A program made the translations under genes and the position numbers. Below are positions 1 through 11,700 of a DNA stretch of 64,000 nt, one piece after another; the stretch's first letter is position 1, and every line of letters starts with the position of its first letter. The notes beneath the pieces are model-generated. The model searched no databases. It was not told the DNA's origin and worked only from the letters and a program-made list of their open reading frames with translations. Origin of the DNA: Schizochytrium sp. TIO01 (lineage: Eukaryota; Sar; Bigyra; Thraustochytrida; Thraustochytriidae); contig SMSO01000033.1 in NCBI GenBank assembly GCA_004764695.1, positions 1,813,001-1,877,000 on the forward strand, given 5' to 3'.

Positions 1-805
1 TAGCCTTAATGCCTCAACACTGCAGAAATAAATATATATATACATCTTTGTAAACTCTCAGAGATGAAGCTGGTCTTGGTGAAATTGCCTGCACCATAGT
101 ATATCGTTTTGCAATACTTGCGAATAACTAGATTTAGGTATGGCATGCTCTGCTTGCGATGAATGTACGCCAGTGCTTGCGCTTCATTATATGAATTCAA
201 TACAAAAAAGTTTTGAGCCAGGCGCTCATACTGGCGAATACCAGCATTCCGCTGAAATGTTTGAGATTTTCATGAAATAAGATGTCCCTAATCTACCAAG
301 GGGCATTATAATCTCATAGCCTATATGGTCTTGCATGTTATTCATCTGAATTCTTTTTCGGAGGTATATCAGCCGCCTCCTTTGGACCCTCCAAATCATA
401 GACTTTTCTAAGATTTTATTTTTTGAATCAAAGTCTAGTTATAACATCTCCGTAAACTTTACTTAGACATTTAGATTCTTTTAAAATGGTTAAGCCCGAG
501 GCTGAGGCCAAATAACGACAAGGGATCTATTCCCTTTAGTAGAATGGCCGAGTAAAAGGGAGTGACCAAAGACAAACAAAACAACAACTACCTCAAGATC
601 AAGAGCAAACGAATGAACTTTATAATATGTGGGAGTCAAAAGAATCGAAGAAATTTGGAAATATGACAAATATTGCTTTGTTCAAGAGGGGGCTAAGGGG
701 TAAAATTACTACTAGTACTACGCGCAGGATTTATTGGTTGAATGATGGAGCAATAAGAGAGAAAAATTAGAGTGCTTCTCCAAACATTTTAATACTCCTG
801 TTTGT
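1..805. other. Intergenic, no gene recognised
   Basis: This AT-rich sequence lies downstream of the first array gene. The longest open frame is 64 codons (6-200, minus strand) and resembles nothing I recognise. There is no RNA gene, TE end or sizeable repeat. The part next to 805 should hold the 3' UTR of the gene ending at 806, but I cannot place a polyadenylation site with confidence. Confidence 0.5.
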
Positions 806-3800
806 TTAGGAGGATTCTGAGCAACCAAGGTCGTTGTAGTTGAAGGATACGCTGATGTTGTAACCAAAGTTGGCCATGCAGGAAGCCTCAACGTTCTCAG
901 AGGCAAGGCAGCCATCCTCTGAGTTATCAAGGTCGCATTGCTCAAAACGAACAGGGTAGAGGAAGAGTGGCGCATACTTGCTTTCATAAGCAGGGATGAC
1001 AAGCTGGTTGTTACAGGGGAGCAACGTCGAGGGAATAAAGAAAACTTCCGTCCAGCCGTCGCTACCTTCATACTGAACAGATACACCCATGGTGCAGGCA
1101 TCGTAGTCGTCACGAGTGGAGTACTCGTCAACAGAGCTGGCACAGTAGCTGCTGACCTTGTCGCGCTCACCAGCAGAACCATAGTTGAGGACAATAGCAT
1201 AGTATCCCTCGGTGTCGGCGAGATCTTCGCACTCAAGCAGAAAGTCATCATCTGAATCAGTAGACGGCTTGAGTGGCAGGAGGGCGGTACATACAGCCTT
1301 GGTCCATGCAGCTGCGGTCTTAGCCGAGGAGGACTTGGAGATGCTGCTTACACAGTCATCGACAGAGTCAGGCTGGTTGGCAGTAGAGCACCACTTGGAA
1401 ATACCAATGTCAACCTGCTCAGAAGTACAAGATCCAGTCCAGAAGGCCTTGCAAGCCCTCACCTCTGCGGTAAGGTCCTCAACCTCGCACTCAATAGCGT
1501 TGGAGCTGTTGGTGTAGCTACCGGCGTACTTGTACAGGTCACCGGTCTCACAGTAGCCACCAGCAGTAGTGCGGTTGATGTTTGTGTCGATCATGTGCTC
1601 TACGTTGAAGCGGTATCCACCGACGTAGTCCGAAGTAATAGCCTCCGTTGCAATACAGGTCACACGGAAGAAGATGCCCATCCATGGCTCAAGTACTGAC
1701 CAAACAGCCTCCAAGTCACCATAGCCATCCTCACCAGGGGCCGTGTAGGTGAGCTGAAGAGCATCCTCTGCATCTACACCAGAGACAGTAGTCCACCCAT
1801 CCGCAGGGTTATCTGAGAAGCAGGTCTTCGGCTCAAGAGTGTAGGTTCCGTTCGGGGTAGTAAGAAGAAGCTTGGTGAGAACGGAGCGTTCACCAGTATA
1901 GAAGCTGAGCTGGAAGGTCGGCTCCTCGACGGAGTAGAGAATGACTTCATCTTCTCCAGAGTTTTCCCAATCTGGCAAACAAGGAGATCCATAAGCTCCG
2001 ATGTTTCCGCGGTGAGAGCCAATTTCGTTGGCGACAGTCTCATTCCAAATGCAAGGGTTTCCTGCGTGGTCAACAAGGCTAGAGCAAATATCTTCCTGCA
2101 TCCAGCAAGAGTCATCACGAGCATCACAAATGATGAACTTCTCGCGAGTACCATCGAAAGACTGACCAAAAGGATCACCCCAAAGGGCACACGAGTTGCA
2201 GCAGTCAGAATCAAAGCCGGTGGAAGGAGGAGTAAAGCTGACAGTCATGGTGGTGTTGTAGGACTCCTTCTGGATGTTCTTGCAATACTGAGTGTTCTGG
2301 CTCTCGGTTTGCTCACAGAAGGCGTTAAGCGTCTCAACATAACGGCAGGTAGCGTTTTCCTGGCCATTCACGTAGTTGTTGGTCTCACAGCACTGTTCGC
2401 AGGTTCCGACGTAAAACTCATCAGTGGAACCACATACAGTAGGAGAGGCGAGCAAGTTTTGTGTACAAATGGAGCAGTTAGCAGAAGATCCAGTGGTACC
2501 AACATCATTACCAGTGCTGCTGCATGACTCGCCAGCGAAGATAAGGTCGGCAGTGATTTGCATAATAGGCTTGCACTCTGTACCCTCTTCAGCAACAAGG
2601 CAAGATGCTTCGAGGCCACACTGACGCAAGCGAATCTGGTACTTGAAGAGTTCCGGGTAATCCTCGCCGGTCGCCACGAGGGAGGAGCCATCACAGGGGG
2701 GAGACTCGGGAGGGAAATAAAACACGGGGACCCATTCTTCATCTTGGTAGGTCTCGACCATAAGACCAGAAAGGCAGGTCTCGTTTTCCGGAATGTCAGT
2801 AAAGGCACTGAGGTCAGTTACGCAGGTCTCTGATACAGTCCACTGGTGCGGGATAATACCAACATAGGTTTGACGCCAGTCCCACCATCCAAACTCCTCA
2901 AGCTTGTTCATGCACTCATCAACGTAAGAATCTTGGCTCGAAGATCCGTATTCCTCTTGAGAGTTCATCTGACAAGCATACTTAATCCAAGTCTGAGACT
3001 GCTCTTCAGAAGTGCCCTCACGAATGTCTGAGAGACAGGTTGACACCATTTCCTCGTAAGAGCTAGACCCAGATGAGGCCTGAGTGTTGGAGAGCTCAGC
3101 GGTCTCACACCAGTACTGCTGCCAGCCATCGATAACACGGTCATAGCAAGAGTCATCAGCAAGAGCTTTGCAAGTGTTGGCAAGGTCGGTGAGTTGAATA
3201 CCAAGGCAGTTGACATGGAGCTCAGGATTATCCACGTTTGTTCCACTTTGGTCGCCACGGTCAATCACACCACTGAAGCAAAAGCCTTCACCATCGGTGC
3301 GGTTCTGTGTGTCGGTGACGTTTTCAATATCAAGGCGAGTGCGAACAGCATCAACGGCCTTGGTACAAATGATCTCAGCGTAAAGGCCGAGAGACTTGTT
3401 GCCAACATGCCAGCGAATTTCGACATCATTCGGGGTGCTCACATACCATTCAGATGGGATGGCAGATGAAGTTGACGGAAGCTGCCAGGCCTCAGCAGCA
3501 CCATCAGTGCCAACATCACGAGGATCGTAGTTGAAGCAGTCATCGGAGTTTAGCGTGTAAGGTTCGTCGTCACCAGGAAGGGTAATAATGAAGTCCATGA
3601 TCACACCACGTTCGCCAATACGTGTGTTCATCACAAGGTCATCGACATCAACCATGGGAATGTTCATGTATCCGCTGACGTTGTAGTCGGCCTGGCAAGG
3701 AGAACCACTGACGAGGTTGCTGACCCAGTCGTAGTGAGCATTGCCCTTGAGCCACTTGCAGCGGTTTCCAGCATGATCATACTGTTTCCGGCAGATGCTT

Positions 3801-4252
3801 TGCTTCATTTTGCATGTGGAGTTGTCACGAGCGTCACATTCGATAAACTGGTCGCGGGTGCCATCGAACGCCTCGCAGAGAGGATCTCCGTAGCACTTGC
3901 ACTTTTGACAGCAAGTTTCTGACGCGTTTGGGTATGTGACATTGATGTCGAAGGTGATGGTATCGTTGACATCGGGTTCGAAGTTAGCGCATGATGCGCT
4001 GATGACCTGGCTCTCACAGTAAGCGCTCTCGACAGTGAAAGTGCGGCATGTCTCGTTGTCGGAGCTGGTGAGAAGGTTGCCACAGCATCCAGGCATATTC
4101 AAGCTCAGGGTACCACAGCCAGCAAAGTCGCTGTCAATCCAGTCCAAGACCTCCTGCGAGGCGGAGCACTGGCTTGTCATTTGAGCTTGAGCGGATGTCA
4201 AACTCAACACGAGCCCGAGCGCCGCGAGAGATCGCGACATCTTAGGCTGCAT
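806..4252 (-). CDS. Secreted Cys-rich two-module protein, array copy 1 (vWD-like motif)
   Basis: An intact intronless frame of 1148 aa. Residues 1-24 form a signal peptide ending in AQAQ; Met5 (4240) is an equally good start. Module 1 holds CCGN (56-59), GDP (122-124), FDG (129-131), CDAR (139-142) and DHAGNRCKW (about 159-167). Module 2 repeats this order, with WGDP near residue 690, FDG, CDAR and DHAGN. The GDP-x4-FDG spacing beside cysteines resembles the core of von Willebrand factor type D domains; that link is inferred, not proven. Many N-X-S/T sites and paired cysteines, and no C-terminal membrane segment or GPI signal, point to a secreted, glycosylated, disulfide-bonded protein. Function is unknown; an adhesive or matrix role is a guess. 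It is the leftmost of six same-strand paralogs, separated by 15.5 kb from the next. Confidence 0.9.
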   Translation of the reverse strand: MQPKMSRSLAALGLVLSLTSAQAQMTSQCSASQEVLDWIDSDFAGCGTLSLNMPGCCGNLLTSSDNETCRTFTVESAYCESQVISASCANFEPDVNDTITFDINVTYPNASETCCQKCKCYGDPLCEAFDGTRDQFIECDARDNSTCKMKQSICRKQYDHAGNRCKWLKGNAHYDWVSNLVSGSPCQADYNVSGYMNIPMVDVDDLVMNTRIGERGVIMDFIITLPGDDEPYTLNSDDCFNYDPRDVGTDGAAEAWQLPSTSSAIPSEWYVSTPNDVEIRWHVGNKSLGLYAEIICTKAVDAVRTRLDIENVTDTQNRTDGEGFCFSGVIDRGDQSGTNVDNPELHVNCLGIQLTDLANTCKALADDSCYDRVIDGWQQYWCETAELSNTQASSGSSSYEEMVSTCLSDIREGTSEEQSQTWIKYACQMNSQEEYGSSSQDSYVDECMNKLEEFGWWDWRQTYVGIIPHQWTVSETCVTDLSAFTDIPENETCLSGLMVETYQDEEWVPVFYFPPESPPCDGSSLVATGEDYPELFKYQIRLRQCGLEASCLVAEEGTECKPIMQITADLIFAGESCSSTGNDVGTTGSSANCSICTQNLLASPTVCGSTDEFYVGTCEQCCETNNYVNGQENATCRYVETLNAFCEQTESQNTQYCKNIQKESYNTTMTVSFTPPSTGFDSDCCNSCALWGDPFGQSFDGTREKFIICDARDDSCWMQEDICSSLVDHAGNPCIWNETVANEIGSHRGNIGAYGSPCLPDWENSGEDEVILYSVEEPTFQLSFYTGERSVLTKLLLTTPNGTYTLEPKTCFSDNPADGWTTVSGVDAEDALQLTYTAPGEDGYGDLEAVWSVLEPWMGIFFRVTCIATEAITSDYVGGYRFNVEHMIDTNINRTTAGGYCETGDLYKYAGSYTNSSNAIECEVEDLTAEVRACKAFWTGSCTSEQVDIGISKWCSTANQPDSVDDCVSSISKSSSAKTAAAWTKAVCTALLPLKPSTDSDDDFLLECEDLADTEGYYAIVLNYGSAGERDKVSSYCASSVDEYSTRDDYDACTMGVSVQYEGSDGWTEVFFIPSTLLPCNNQLVIPAYESKYAPLFLYPVRFEQCDLDNSEDGCLASENVEASCMANFGYNISVSFNYNDLGCSESS

Positions 4253-4305
4253 TATGTATTTTATGTGATACTCCTATCTCACGATTTATGTGACAGAAGT
4301 ACAGA

Positions 4306-4500
4306 GCACGTGCAGCACGTGCGCTCCCACTTCGTCTGCAAGAAGCGCAGAGAAGCGCGTTTGCGAGTGGGTTCTGGTTTTGCTTGCTGTTTGCAAGACA
4401 AGGCTTTCTTTCAAGTATTCCTAATGCGATTAAGTGATGTTTTTTGTTGGCAGTAGTTCATCGCAGTTACCATCGGAAGCAGATTGGATGTAGCACGTGC
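4306..4500. promoter_or_regulatory. Cluster of three GCACGTGC (E-box/G-box) palindromes upstream of copy 1
   Basis: The perfect 8 bp palindrome GCACGTGC occurs at 4306-4313, 4315-4322 and 4493-4500. The first two are side by side, 54-70 bp upstream of the copy 1 start codon. CACGTG is the core recognised by bHLH and bZIP factors in many eukaryotes. The spacing and the position just before the gene suggest a regulatory element; binding itself is inferred. Confidence 0.45.
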
Positions 4501-6726
4501 AGAATTATTCAAGGTTAGTGAACGTTAGTACACAAAGTCCCCATTATTCGATGTCAAATCCCCCTTCCACTCAACTCCCATCTTCTTCTATCTTCTATAT
4601 GCTGGCTTGGTCGACTCCTCGCTTCGATATGTTATATGATCCAAGACATGATTCAGGGAGCGCACCTCTGGCATGAAGAATAAAGAAAACCGTCTGCACA
4701 ATGCCGACACGTCGTTTCCTTGACCTTATACATTAGCTATGCCAGCTTTGCTTCGGAGGGACAACTGCTTCCACGAAGTTGGACTCAGGTATGTGTATAT
4801 ACCTTCTCCTCCAGTTCTGATTCACTCTGCCCACGCACCATCATCTATTTTGTCGTTGCTCGATATCAAATTACAAAGCGTCCTGTCGGCTTGCTTCCGT
4901 CTTTGTGATTGTGATTGTGATTTGTGCAGGTGTGTGCGCTAGGTCATTGTCCTCTTTCTATGCCGTTCTTCCTCTCTGATCCTAAACAATCAGTACGAAA
5001 AGAAGGGAAAGAAATAGAAAAAGAAATCAAAACCTAACCGCAAGTTAGATTTGCGGACGACATCGAGGCCATTGCCAGCACCACAAGGCAGCCCGCCTGG
5101 TGTAGTTCACAAACAAATACTAAAGGGACCATGTCGCGGAGTTTTCCAATCTCTACAGCTCCATAGATCTGGCACAATTGGAGAAGAGCTTAAGGAGAAG
5201 AAATTGAGGAATCCCAACCACAGGAAATGAATAACCTTGAGCTAGGGCAAGAAAGAAGAAGAAGAAGAAGAGGCCTAGGAGTTCCTGCTCCGATGACACT
5301 TACCTGTTGCGCTGCTTGACCAGCAGCGAGAGTTCGAGGTCACCTGGGCGCTCGAAGTCGCCGCTTTCACGTTTGGGTTTTGCTTGAACTTGGTCTGGGC
5401 TTGCGCAGGCCTCAGCGTGATTGATTGCCAGAAGAATGAGAGGAGAACAGGACTAGTAAGATAGGTTTTCTTTTGGTAAGTAAGTGCATAATTAAAGATA
5501 ATGAGAGTAAGAATAAAAAATAAATAAGGCGAGAAGAAACAAAGTGTTCTTTTCCTTTTTACTTCATAAAAGTAGAATTTTATTTCTATTTTTAAATTTC
5601 TATTTTTAAAATAGATCAACAACAATCACGATGAGAGGAACCAAAAGTGAGAATCCGTTCCATGACTCTCGATTTTCTTCAACTTCGAGCTGCGAAAAGA
5701 TGTGCGTGCCCTTCAAAAAGTTTTTAGGAGGTCTCTTCAGTGCACATTTTCGGGTCTTAGTACCTACGTACAGAAGACGATCGCTTCATCTGATGTTCTT
5801 CAGGAACTGCATGTGGGCTTGCTCAAAATATGTTTAATCTATTTATTTCATAAACACCGCCAACAAAAATCTTTACTTAAAATTACAAAAGCCAAATAAA
5901 GACAGAGGGAAGAAGAAATAAACAACAAAGTATAAAGCGCAAGGTACTCAATAATTAGCCAATGACAATTTTTTCTATTAAAAAAGTATACGTATATAAT
6001 TATAATATAAAAATTCCAAAAACCTTTTTACAACCTACAATCAATGAAAGTAAAAGCTGACAAGAAAGAATTGAAAAGAACTGGCGCATGGAAGCACGTA
6101 CGGACCTTGTTTCTCAGCCTCCAGAGCCACCTCCATCTTCCGTTCAATCCAATCTCGCGGCTTTAGCATGGCCCCAATACGCCCAGCAACGCGGCAGTGA
6201 CTGGTGTAGCGCACGCGTGCTTCTGCCCTGATGCCAGGTCCCGCTGCTTTGCTCGCTCTCGTCGCCTTCGATCACTGCCAACTGTTCAAGCCAGAGCAAC
6301 AGTTTTTCCGGCTTCGGTTCTCGTTTTCAAGAAATCAAGGCTTGGCAAATAGCTCAAAGCCGAGATAGCTTTGGCTGCAAGGAGCTCAGAGCCTTTTGCT
6401 TTAATTCAAAGTCGACAATTTGTGGCGGCTTCAAAGCTGGCCTGCTTGAAGAAGAGTTTAACTCCAAGGTTGGACGTCGAACCGAGGCCAAAACACGGAC
6501 CGCCGGAAAGGCCTATCGGCACGAGTGAAGTGCTTGTTAGCTTTTGTTTGTTTGCTTGCTTGCTTGAGAAGTCATGGAACAAGGCGACGCCGCAGAGGTC
6601 GCGAGCGTGTGGCTTCACATTCTTTGACCAAACGAACCCGAAGTCTCTGGCAACTTGCGAGTGGGAGGACCGGATTCGAAGCATTTTAATCCTGTGGAAA
6701 GGAATGCTGTAAACCAACGTTTCCAG

Positions 6727-6757
6727 GCAAAGCAAAGCAAAGCAAAGCAAAGCAAAG
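6727..6757. repeat. (GCAAA)n microsatellite
   Basis: About six tandem copies of the pentamer GCAAA, decaying into GCGAA and GCGATGC-like units on the right. Confidence 0.9.
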
Positions 6758-7218
6758 CGAAGCGATGCGAGAGCAAAGCGAGAGCACTCATATAGTGCAA
6801 CGACGCAAAGGAAGTGGGCAGTCTGAGGTTCTTAAACTCCAGGTTTCTTTGAAGAAAACCCAAAATGAGATGCTTTCTCTTCTTTGAAAATTCCTCAGCG
6901 CAAAACTAGTGAGTAGGCTTGGAATAAGGCCAAGGTTTGCTGCAGCAGGGTTTCAAGAAGCCACGATAGCTGGTTTTATAGAATGTACTTGGATTTACAG
7001 ATACACGGCTCGCCTCGCATCGAGACGGTCTGTTGAGACTTGAAGAAGAAGCAGGCAGGTGTTTTGCTCGATCATGTCAGCCCGGAGCCTCAGGGCAGCC
7101 ATGATAGCGGACCGCACCTTCTGCTGCCGCGGTACGAGAACCCAGCTCTTGCCCAGGAAGCACTAGTTAGGTTATCTGTGCCAAACAAAGCCCACAATAT
7201 CCCTGTTCTGCTTCAAGC

Positions 7219-7266
7219 GAAACAAACAAACAAATAAATAAGTAAATAAATAAATAAATAAATAAA
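7219..7266. repeat. (AAAC)n/(AAAT)n microsatellite
   Basis: A short AAAC tract passes into about ten AAAT units with a few variants. Confidence 0.9.
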
Positions 7267-7349
7267 AGAGCGAAAGCATCCCACCGCTTCAAGTTGCATG
7301 ACGAGTGGTTTTCAGTCGGTTTCTTTGTTTCTTTCATTGTTTCTTTCAT

Positions 7350-7350
<1 letters not shown>

Positions 7351-7386
<36 letters not shown>
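7351..7386. repeat. (GATT)n microsatellite
   Basis: Nine perfect GATT units. Confidence 0.95.
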
Positions 7387-7882
7387 AATTTCGAGCATCG
7401 GTTTGGCATTTCGAGGATTCTTTTGCTCCCTGACAGCACGCGAGCGCTGCTTGTGCGTTTCTCTCTCTGCACTCAACGCTCGTGGCGGGCTGGTGGTAAT
7501 TGCCTGACGACGTGATACCTGCTGTTTCTCTCCGAGGCTGCGAGCGAGAATTCCTTGATGACAGGATTGGGGTCATCCTCGGAATGGCAGCGCTCGTCGT
7601 TGAAGTTGTGAGTCTTCACGTTGTCCAAGATGGCGGGTGGTCGCTCTTTTCCGTTTCTTCCATATTTTACTTAATTTGTTTACAAGTTTATTCCCCTATG
7701 TTATTACTTTTATTCCGCCAGGTCTGGTTCTCATTCCTCTATCTGCCGGAGGCCAAGGCATTTGCTAAATTTCAAGATCAATCTCTCTGCACTCCCTCCA
7801 GAACGAACGCCCAGCGATATCAACGCCGCCACGTTGCTCATTTCATCTCAGTCCTGAGAACTGGACTTGATGTGAGTGCTGC

Positions 7883-7934
7883 TGAATGAATGAATGAATG
7901 AATGAATAAATGAATGAATGAATGAATGAATGAA
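7883..7934. repeat. (TGAA)n microsatellite
   Basis: Thirteen TGAA units with one TAAA interruption. The same tetramer recurs at 13977-14061. Confidence 0.95.
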
Positions 7935-8771
7935 CAAGCACAATTTAACAGAAGACAGCTCCGCATCTACTCTGAAAGCTTTTCTTCATGTTCTAAACTT
8001 TTCTTTTCTTTTCTTTTCATTTTACCGCTCTTTTTTATTTTTTCATTTATTTTTTCATTTTTCCATTTCTCTTTTTAAATAAATAAAAGTGTTCAAATAA
8101 CGAGAAATAGAATTGTCCGAAGATATGGTCACCAAGAAGAACAGAATCGAGTTTCCTCAGCCTGGGAAGTTGGAAGCCAACAGACTGGCTAGCTGAGGGG
8201 GCGCAGGCGGCTTCATTCTCTCGAGGATCTTTCCCTCTATTTCTCCAACCTCTTTCACCAGCTGAAAGCAGAGCTTTCTCCAATCTTGCTATTGACAGCT
8301 TTGTTTTCATTTTCATCCCTCATCATGACTCAAATTTTATCCTAGCTCTAGAAACTTTAAAAATAATGTTTTAATAATTTAAAAAAAAAAATGACTAGGA
8401 ACTTCTAGTGCCCACTTAGTGTTCTCCGCTGGGACCCGAAGGAACGGCGTGGTCGGAGAGAGGCAAGGCCGTATAGAGAGGGGTTCAGTCGTCGCGGAGA
8501 AGGGACCGTACTGTAGCGCAGGCCGTACGAGCTGCTAGAGGCTGTTCATTTCTGAGCCAGCGAGAGGCCCGTGCGCGAGCCGCGCCGACCTATCTTGAAG
8601 GCGGCGGGCCTCTAATCCACCTTGCGAATTTGCGGGACTCTTCGTTTCGAGATCCCGAACTCGAATTCTTCTTCAGGGCTCCGTCTCGCTCTTTGGTGCG
8701 AGGGAGCGGTGTGCGAACTAGAAAACCCTTTTCGTTTAAAGGCACAGCCCAACCTCCTTCTCCTTGTGCAA

Positions 8772-8796
8772 GAAATGAAATGAAATGAAATGAAAG
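8772..8796. repeat. (AAATG)n microsatellite
   Basis: About five GAAAT/AAATG units; the same unit recurs at 15728-15752. Confidence 0.85.
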
Positions 8797-11700
8797 AGAC
8801 CAATATATATAATGTATCTGTAAAATGTGTTGGGCTTATGCGATAGCACTCATTATCAGAAGAAGACATTGAGCTTTTGATATCCTACGCCGAGCGACAA
8901 GAGTTTGGAGGACCTGAGATCGATTTGCAAATCATGGAAGCCGAGGGGACGGCTTGAAGAGGGAGGCGCACAGCGTCCATGACTTTTGCTGGTTCCTTTC
9001 AATTAATGGTAAAATGTCTTGGACTTGCGGGAGCCTGACCTCTCTTGAGTAAGAAGCATGCTGACCGAAGAAAAGAAATGTTGACGAAATCTTGGTAAGC
9101 CCTTCCTCTTCTGTGACACTACCCTTTGCATAAATAGTGGTGAGGTGCAGAAGTCTTTCAATCAGGCTCCGGCTTCAATTGGGGAAGTAGGGGTTGTGGC
9201 TTTCTTCTTTCACGACGCCGATGTTTTAGAAAGCAGCATTTAGAAAACTGTACTTCAAGTAGGTTTGGGAGTTATATAGGTATGATGATGATCTCTTCGA
9301 AGCGAGAGTTATGAAGATCTGATAATTTGATTCTTGATAGTGCCGTGATGGCGTGTAGATGTGCGACACTAACCTAAAAAAGCGCCGTGAAAATAATAGT
9401 TCCAGTTCAAACTCTAAATGCCAAATATACTTAGCGAATGGGTGGTTTGGTGTCAATAAAGGACACTCTGATGACGACTTTTCGATTTCCTCATGGGGAT
9501 ATACAGTTATGGTATTACAACTTTCAAGAATGATATTCTGCGAAGGGGACAAAAGACGCGCCTCGTAGCCGAACCGAGTCAAGCAGCACGAAGTCCGCGA
9601 AGCGTACTATAACTGCTGAAGTTAATCAAAAAAGGTGCGGAGGAGGTCACAGATATCTTTGCTCGCTTGTATAACAGCCGCACTTTCAATCACGTTGCAA
9701 TGTTGATGATCCTGTTATAACATAAACTGTCTCAGGATCAAGAACCTCAAAGATTTGCAGGATCTGCTAGTACTCCAAAGTATAAGAAAGAATGTATCTA
9801 GGATTTTTGTCAAAACGATTTCCTTCTTAGGTGGAATTGCCATCTGAGCCATTTCTTATTCACTCCCTGGGAATCTGATGCTCTTACTTCATTCGGCACC
9901 GGACAAAACTGCTGCGTATTTCCGGGACGCTCGCCAGCCTGATTTAGCTCAATTTCCATTGCCCTCTTCCGCGCAGGATTGCATGAGACCACCAGCATTG
10001 TTGTAGTTCACAAGCAACAAAATCCACTCTCACTTTGCTCAATTCTAAAAGTACCATAGATATCACAAAACTCAAAGATGGGACACCCATCGTGTTTCCC
10101 TGGTACTGCTAGGACCTCTTTTTTTTTTTTTTTTTTTTTTTAAACACTAAATTAAAAGAGAGGAAATGAAAAGCACTACACATTCTTTTCTTTCCTTCTT
10201 TTTTAAAATTAAAGTTCAAGTTCAAGTATATATTTTCAATTTTTTCACATTTGGGGGGGAAAGAATGCAAGTAGAAAAAGGAATGCTTTCAGGATATTGC
10301 AACAATTCAATCGTATAAGTCCCGGACGAGCGGAATGTTGCGGTAATCACGAGTCGCTGCAGGTGGCAAGGCGTCCTATGCTGGACGCCCGAGCTGGTCG
10401 GAGTACTTGCGGTATCGATTTGGCCCATTCTCTAACTTTAATTTTGTTTTTTTGATGGTTAGATTTCCAAAGAAAACCTTTTCACGCTCCATCTTGGAAT
10501 TTCAACTTTATGATGCAAAAGAACATACCCTTTGCATAAAGTCCGATTCATGCATTGTTAGCATCAAATATGGAGCAGTGCTATCTCGAGCTGATCTTTA
10601 TGCGATTCATAGCTCTTGTTCATTTATGTCCAGGAGTCTGACTTACCAATTGAATGATACTCACCTTGCACGATGAAAGATAGAATCAATCAATAAAAGA
10701 AGGCGCAGAAGACGAATGTAAAGATGATGTTGATAGAAATGAGGAAGAAGAAGCAAATCAGAAGAGGAGTAAGCCGTTTTGCTTTTACTGCATAATCACT
10801 CCAGGATAGACGTCGGGCACCATTGCTTTTGCAATTTATTGCGTTCACAGAACTCTTTTTATTGAGCATCATGTCTGGCGCACTTAAAGAGGCGGGGCTT
10901 GTGCTGACTCATAATGTATGATGCGTTGCATATAGGCACATGAAAGTATGCTTGGCTGTGCTACAAATATCTAACAAATTCAACTGGAACCTAGAAAGGA
11001 AGCCTTTGAACGTATATTGGCTGATTTCAAGAGGCTGGGGAAAACCGAACCTTTGTCACTGCCTCATCGTTCTGCTAAGGTCATGCAGCACAGCACAGCA
11101 CAGCTTTGTGCCTGCAAATTAACTATGTCCTGTTGTCGTGACTGCCCCTGCTATTATTTAGTTGATTCTACCTCAATGGAGAGCGAGGATAAATCAAACT
11201 CAAAATGTCTGTCTACCAGCCATAATTAGAAAGGGGGCCTAAAGCCGAGCCGCAATGCAATCTCCATCTTGTGTTTTTAGTCTTGATTTCAAACCCAACT
11301 TGAAGGAGATAGTGGATATGTGCTATGTAGCTGCTCGTAAATAGGGTCAACTGTCCACGGAGAATGCCAATAGTCAAGCTTGAGGAAAGATTTCCACCTT
11401 TTTTAAAAACCTTTTTTGTTTTTGTTTTTGTAGTAACTATCGATTTGAGCTTGACCAATGATTGATAATTTTTGGTGGCTTCGGAGCATCACGAGTTTTT
11501 CGAAGCAGAGCAGGTGGTCAGCGGCGCAGAACCGCAATCCACAGGCTCTCCAGCCGTGACTCGAATCAGGGTTGGAGTTGTTCCATTGCCGTTCTCTTCG
11601 CTGTTTTGAAGATACAGAGTTACAAAGTGAAAGAATAAGCAAAACACATTCATTCCACCAGGAGGCTCTTAGCTGTCTTCTACTGACGATTGCTCTAGCT

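Noticed and set aside
718-1251. A 177-codon minus-strand frame overlapping the end of copy 1
   Set aside because: It overlaps the conserved C-terminal coding region in another frame and gives a low-complexity Ser/Thr/Leu peptide.
8420-8640. A GC-rich patch with CCCGAAGGAA, considered as an SRP or other structural RNA
   Set aside because: The flanking bases do not form the conserved SRP helix 8 pattern and I could not find matching arms.
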